64,000 nucleotides of DNA, from the NCBI RefSeq assembly GCF_043555865.1, contig NZ_JBIGHY010000002.1, positions 558,001 through 622,000 of the forward strand, written 5' to 3'. Shown here piece by piece: positions 59,104-64,000 of the stretch (the stretch's first letter is position 1; each line of letters opens with the position of its first letter). The translations under genes were made by a program, and so were the position numbers. This DNA is from Pelomonas dachongensis (GTDB lineage Bacteria; Pseudomonadota; Gammaproteobacteria; Burkholderiales; Burkholderiaceae_C). Below the pieces are notes generated by a model, which worked only from the letters and a program-made list of their open reading frames with translations, was not told the origin of the DNA and did not search any database.

Positions 59104-61338
59104 ATGACCGCCGAAACGCCCAAGATCGTCTATACCCTGACCGACGAAGCCCCCCGCCTGGCCACCGCCTCGCTGCTGCCGGTCGTCCAGCGCTTTGCCG
59201 CGCAGGCCGGCATCGATGTCGTCACCAGCGACATCTCCGTGGCCGGCCGCATCCTGGGGCAGTTCCCGGAACTGCTGAGTGAAGAGCAGCGCGCACCCGA
59301 CAACCTAGCGGCGCTGGGTAAGCTGACGCTGAAGCCGGAAGCGAACATCATCAAGCTGCCCAACATCAGCGCCTCCGTGGCTCAATTGAAGGCTGCGATC
59401 AAGGAGCTGCAGGACAAGGGCTACAAGATCCCGGACTTCCCCGAGAAGCCCGAGACCGCCGAGCAGAAGGACATCCGCGCCCGCTACAACAAGTGCATCG
59501 GCTCGGCCGTGAACCCGGTTCTGCGCGAGGGCAACTCCGACCGCCGCGCGCCCAAGGCGGTCAAGGCCTACGCCCGCAAGAACCCGCACCGCATGGACCC
59601 GTGGAGCCAGGCTTCGCGCTCGCACGTGTCGCACATGCATGACGGAGACTTCTATCACGGTGAAAAGTCGCTGACGCTGGACCGCGCGCGCAGCGTGAAG
59701 ATGGAGCTGCTTACGAAGAGCGGCAAGACCATCGTGCTCAAGCCCAAGGTCGACTTGCTGGATCGCGAGGTCGTCGACTCCATGTTCATGAGCAAGAAGG
59801 CGCTGTTGGCCTTCTATGAACAGGAGATCGAGGATGCGCGCAAGACCGGTGTGATGTTCTCACTGCACGTGAAGGCCACCATGATGAAGGTGTCGCACCC
59901 CATCGTGTTCGGCCACTGCGTGAAGATCTTCTACAAGGAAGCCTTCGAGAAGCACGCCAAGCTGTTCGAGGAACTGGGGGTCAACGTCAACAACGGCATG
60001 GTGGACCTGTACACCAAGATCGCCACCCTGCCCGCCAGTAAGCAGGAAGAGATCAAGCGCGACCTGCACGCCTGCCACGAGCACCGCCCGGAACTGGCGA
60101 TGGTGGACTCGGCCAAGGGCATCACCAACTTCCACTCGCCCAACGACATCATCGTGGACGCCTCCATGCCGGCCATGATCCGCAGCGGCGGCAAGATGTA
60201 CGGTGCCGACGGCCGCCTGAAGGACGTGAAGGCCGTGATGCCGGAGTCGACCTTCGCCCGCATTTACCAGGAGATCATCAACTTCTGCAAGTGGCACGGT
60301 GCGTTCGACCCGAAGACCATGGGCACGGTGCCGAACGTCGGCCTGATGGCCCAGCAGGCCGAAGAGTACGGCTCGCACGACAAGACGTTTGAGATCACGG
60401 AAGACGGCGTCGCGAACATCACCGACCTGGAAACGGGTGAAGTGCTGCTGAGCCAGAACGTCGAGCAGGGCGACATCTGGCGCATGTGCCAGTGCAAGGA
60501 CGCAGCCATCCGCGACTGGGTCAAGCTGGCGGTCAACCGCGCGCGCAACTCCGGCATGCCGGTGGTCTTCTGGCTGGACAGCTACCGCCCGCACGAGGCG
60601 CAGCTGATCCGCAAGGTCAAGATGTACCTTCACGAGCACGACACGACCGGCCTGGACATCCAGATCATGAGCCAGGTCCGCGCCATGCGTTACACGCTGG
60701 AGCGCGTGATCCGCGGCCTGGACACCATCAGCGCCACCGGCAACATCCTGCGCGACTACTTGACCGACCTGTTCCCCATCATGGAACTGGGCACCTCCGC
60801 CAAGATGCTGTCCATCGTGCCACTGATGGCCGGCGGCGGCATGTACGAGACGGGCGCTGGCGGCTCGGCGCCAAAGCACGTGCAGCAACTCGTGGAGGAA
60901 AACCACCTGCGCTGGGACTCGCTGGGTGAGTTCCTCGCGCTGGCCGTCAGCCTGGAAGAACTGGGCCTGAAGACCGGCAACGCCAAAGCCAAGGTGCTGG
61001 CCAAGGCGCTGGACGCAGCCACCGGCAAACTGATGGACAACGGCAAGGGTCCCAGCCCCAAGACCGGCGAGATCGATAACCGCGGCAGCCACTTCTACCT
61101 GACGCTGTACTGGGCTCAGGAACTGGCCGCCCAGACCGAGGACGCCGATCTGGCCGCACGCTTCAAGCCGCTGGCGGAAACGCTGGCCACCAACGAGGCC
61201 AAGATCGCCGACGAGCTGAAGGCCGTACAAGGCAAGCCGGTGGACATCGGCGGCTACTTCCTGCCGGACGCTTCCAAGCTGGACGTGGTGATGCGCCCCA
61301 GCGCCACGTTCAATGCGGCGCTGGACAAGCTCGCCTGA
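59104..61338 (+). CDS. icd2: NADP-dependent isocitrate dehydrogenase, monomeric type (IDH-II)
   Basis: 744 residues, the size of the monomeric enzyme and about twice that of the dimeric type. The N-terminal blocks (PKIVYTLTDEAP, SDISVAGRILGQFPE, NIIKLPNISAS) and the AVNPVLREGNSDRRAP, DPWSQASRSHVSHMHDGDFY and GGMYETGAGGSAPKHVQQ blocks are characteristic of this family, which is unrelated in sequence to the dimeric IDH. Function: isocitrate + NADP to 2-oxoglutarate. It is convergent with the dimeric icd gene across 222 bp, so the cell has both forms side by side. Confidence 0.95.
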   Translation: MTAETPKIVYTLTDEAPRLATASLLPVVQRFAAQAGIDVVTSDISVAGRILGQFPELLSEEQRAPDNLAALGKLTLKPEANIIKLPNISASVAQLKAAIKELQDKGYKIPDFPEKPETAEQKDIRARYNKCIGSAVNPVLREGNSDRRAPKAVKAYARKNPHRMDPWSQASRSHVSHMHDGDFYHGEKSLTLDRARSVKMELLTKSGKTIVLKPKVDLLDREVVDSMFMSKKALLAFYEQEIEDARKTGVMFSLHVKATMMKVSHPIVFGHCVKIFYKEAFEKHAKLFEELGVNVNNGMVDLYTKIATLPASKQEEIKRDLHACHEHRPELAMVDSAKGITNFHSPNDIIVDASMPAMIRSGGKMYGADGRLKDVKAVMPESTFARIYQEIINFCKWHGAFDPKTMGTVPNVGLMAQQAEEYGSHDKTFEITEDGVANITDLETGEVLLSQNVEQGDIWRMCQCKDAAIRDWVKLAVNRARNSGMPVVFWLDSYRPHEAQLIRKVKMYLHEHDTTGLDIQIMSQVRAMRYTLERVIRGLDTISATGNILRDYLTDLFPIMELGTSAKMLSIVPLMAGGGMYETGAGGSAPKHVQQLVEENHLRWDSLGEFLALAVSLEELGLKTGNAKAKVLAKALDAATGKLMDNGKGPSPKTGEIDNRGSHFYLTLYWAQELAAQTEDADLAARFKPLAETLATNEAKIADELKAVQGKPVDIGGYFLPDASKLDVVMRPSATFNAALDKLA

Positions 61339-61360
61339 GCGGCCACGCGACCATGACGAC

Positions 61361-61383
61361 GGGCGCCGCTGGCGCCCTTTTTT
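61361..61383 (+). terminator. Intrinsic terminator of the monomeric IDH gene
   Basis: A 7-bp stem GGGCGCC/GGCGCCC with loop GCT runs into T6, 22 nt after the stop. Confidence 0.9.
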
Positions 61384-61429
61384 CTGCTCGGGCTGCCTTT
61401 GCTGCTGGCGCGCCGAATGACTTTCGCAA

Positions 61430-61560
61430 GACACGTCGCGGCCGACGGGCTTACAGTTGCAAACAGGCGTTGGCTCCTGCAACGACGCCACCTACAGGCG
61501 CTGCGTGAAGCACCACGAGGTGCCTCCTGAACCCCGGCCTTTGCGCCGGGGTTTCTTTCT
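61430..61560 (+). ncRNA. Candidate small RNA between the two IDH genes
   Basis: After the IDH-II terminator a second, separate plus-strand terminator exists (ACCCCGGC/GCCGGGGT, 61531-61552, then TTCTTTCT) with no gene to serve. Upstream of it lie a hairpin GCACC-ACGA-GGTGC (61510-61523) and a single-stranded CTCCTGA (61524-61530), which is complementary to Shine-Dalgarno sequences. A further helix GGCGTTG/CAACGACGCC is possible at about 61467-61490. On the minus strand the stem has no T-tract, so it does not serve icd. No convincing promoter is seen, so the 5' end is a guess. Confidence 0.4.
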
Positions 61561-62823
<1,263 letters not shown>

Positions 62824-62877
62824 GTCTTGGGGGCTCCGCTGCGGGACGAGAGGGAAACCCGCGGAGTTTAGAGTCGG

Positions 62878-63504
62878 TCAGCAGAGCAGCGCGATGCGCT
62901 CCCAGACGCCGTGCGCCAAGCCCCAGCCCGCCCCCACGGCCAGCGCCAGGCCCGCCAGGCGCAGCGCCGGCATCGCGCCGTCGTCACCGCGGCGCAGCAG
63001 CCGCGCCCGCCACAGCGGCGCGATGATCAGACCGGGCGTGCTGGCCAGCGCAAAGCCGGCCATTGCCGCCGCGCCGCTCAGCGGCGCAGCCGACAAGCCC
63101 GCCAGCAACAGCGCGGCGTGCAGCAAGCCGCAGGGCATCACCACCCAGGCCAGGCCGGTGCCGAATGCATGGCGCGGCTGCGGCCGCCAGCGGACGGCAC
63201 CCAGCCACGCCGGCATGCGGCCGCGCACCAGCAGCGTCAGGCCCAGCAGCAACATGCCGGCCTGCAGCAGCGCCCAGGCCGGCTGAAGCAGTGTGGCCCC
63301 CGCCGAGGCCCGCGCGAGCAGCCCGGCAGACGCCGCCACCAGCGCTCCCGCAGTGGTGTAGCCCACCAGGCGGCCGGCCAGCAGACGCAGCGGCCGGCCG
63401 CCTGCCGCCAGCGCGCAGGGTGCGCTGCACATGGCTGCGCAGTGCGGTATGCCGGCCAGGCCCATCAGCGTGGCCGATGCGATCAGCGCGGCATCCAGCG
63501 CCAT
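62878..63504 (-). CDS. SafE/TauE-like (UreH-type) membrane protein linked to cbb3 oxidase biogenesis
   Basis: 208 residues from the ATG at 63504, which overlaps the hemN stop by 1 nt; the frame extends to 63744 but that part is antisense to the frame of hemN. Six hydrophobic helices are visible. The N-terminal GIPHCAAMCSAPCALA (several Cys and His) and MPCGLLHAALLLAGLSAA are the signatures of the 'sulfite exporter TauE/SafE' subgroup found in cytochrome cbb3 gene clusters, where copper or heme-related roles are proposed. The overlap with hemN supports such a context; the cco genes are not in the window. Confidence 0.82.
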   Translation of the reverse strand: MALDAALIASATLMGLAGIPHCAAMCSAPCALAAGGRPLRLLAGRLVGYTTAGALVAASAGLLARASAGATLLQPAWALLQAGMLLLGLTLLVRGRMPAWLGAVRWRPQPRHAFGTGLAWVVMPCGLLHAALLLAGLSAAPLSGAAAMAGFALASTPGLIIAPLWRARLLRRGDDGAMPALRLAGLALAVGAGWGLAHGVWERIALLC

Positions 63505-64000
63505 CAGATGATCTTGGAGAAGCGCTCGCGGCTCGCGTCGGCCTGCAGGTAGCGGTCGAACACCATGGCCACGGCACGCACGAAGTACCAGCCCAGCGGC
63601 GTCACCTGCAGCGCATCGGGCTCCAGTTCCACCAGCCCCTGCGCGGCCAGCGGCTCCAGGCGCTCGAACTCGGCCGCGAAATACCGGGGCACGTCGACGA
63701 GGTAGGACGCCGCGATGGACTCGAACTCCAGCCGGCCCTGGCACATCAACGCCATGATGACGGCACGGCGCAGCAGGTCGTCACGCGTCAGCGCCAGACC
63801 GCGTTGCACGGGCAGCTGGCGCTGGTTCAGCGCGTCCTCGTACTCGGCCAGCGTTTTGGCGTTCTGCGCATAGGTAGCACCCACACGGCTGATGGACGAC
63901 ACGCCCAGGCCGATGAGATCGCAGTCGGGCTGCGTGGAGTAGCCCTGGAAGTTGCGGTGCAGCAGTCCCTGCCGCTTGGCAATGGCCAGCGGGTCGTCGG
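63504..64000 (-). CDS. hemN: Oxygen-independent coproporphyrinogen III oxidase, C-terminal part (runs off the right edge)
   Basis: The last 165 residues are visible. Upstream of 63902 the frame remains open to the window end and reads DDPLAIAKRQGLLHRNFQGY, then STQPDCDLIGLGVSSISRVG, both highly conserved in HemN, followed by the winged C-terminal domain. The radical-SAM core lies beyond the edge. Function: anaerobic heme synthesis, coproporphyrinogen III to protoporphyrinogen IX. It is coupled to the SafE-like gene, consistent with low-oxygen respiration genes. Confidence 0.93.
   Translation of the reverse strand, partial: DDPLAIAKRQGLLHRNFQGYSTQPDCDLIGLGVSSISRVGATYAQNAKTLAEYEDALNQRQLPVQRGLALTRDDLLRRAVIMALMCQGRLEFESIAASYLVDVPRYFAAEFERLEPLAAQGLVELEPDALQVTPLGWYFVRAVAMVFDRYLQADASRERFSKII

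Noticed and set aside
59860..61491. 543-codon minus-strand frame
   Set aside because: It is a shadow of the monomeric IDH gene, His/Gln/Val-rich without recognisable domains.

Overview
The window is chromosomal DNA from a high-GC Gram-negative bacterium. Several features point to a betaproteobacterium of the order Burkholderiales, perhaps the Rubrivivax/Leptothrix/Roseateles group: a small Trp-rich membrane protein family, a SafE-like gene next to hemN, a moxR/DUF58/TgpA operon, and housekeeping genes of betaproteobacterial type. The genus is an inference; no rRNA is present. Gene density is high, with many stop/start overlaps, and most of the window is core genome.

Layout. 1-11.5 kb: an M16 peptidase that runs off the left edge, a PaiB-like flavin protein, a large Cache-CheW signalling protein, FdhD, and an MHYT-type hybrid histidine kinase overlapping an HD-GYP response regulator. 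11.5-19.9 kb (minus strand): the most unusual locus. It holds a two-partner secretion pair (TpsB transporter and a 1686-residue TpsA passenger), an OmpA-family protein and a membrane-anchored HExxH protein. The passenger has an N-terminal TPS secretion domain, a stalk of YDG-type repeats and a C-terminal caspase-like (C14) domain with an intact His/Cys dyad. This predicts a caspase-fold protease exported to the cell surface. 20-22.6 kb: two tRNA-Val genes, dnaQ, lgt, a Trp-rich protein and a small cytochrome c. 22.8-32.9 kb: a divergent FtsH paralogue, acs, a YqhA-like protein, nhaA, divergent class II and class I fumarases, and a zinc alcohol dehydrogenase. 32.9-43.4 kb: a DUF3857/transglutaminase protein, an MscS channel, an HDAC-like amidohydrolase, then moxR, an unrecognised Lys-rich gene, DUF58, TgpA and mltB. 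43.4-46.3 kb: a badly broken comEC pseudogene, a RidA-family gene, dsbB, a possible riboswitch relic and tRNA-Ser. 46.3-52 kb (minus): lysC, tilS, accA, an AlkA-like glycosylase and cysS. 52-55.2 kb (plus): TPR protein, two cyclophilins, lpxH and mtfA. 55.2-58.5 kb: an ORF-less group II (IIC-like) intron seated against the clpA terminator, then clpA and clpS. 58.6-64 kb: a cold-shock protein, monomeric isocitrate dehydrogenase, a candidate small RNA, dimeric isocitrate dehydrogenase, a SafE-like protein and hemN (off the right edge).

How the genes work together. The TCA cycle is represented by two non-homologous pairs of isozymes (IDH and fumarase). Signalling genes (Cache-CheW, MHYT kinase and HD-GYP) sit beside the secreted-caspase locus. 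The moxR-DUF58-TgpA-mltB block and the DsbB, cyclophilin, MtfA and ClpAS genes concern the cell envelope and protein quality control.
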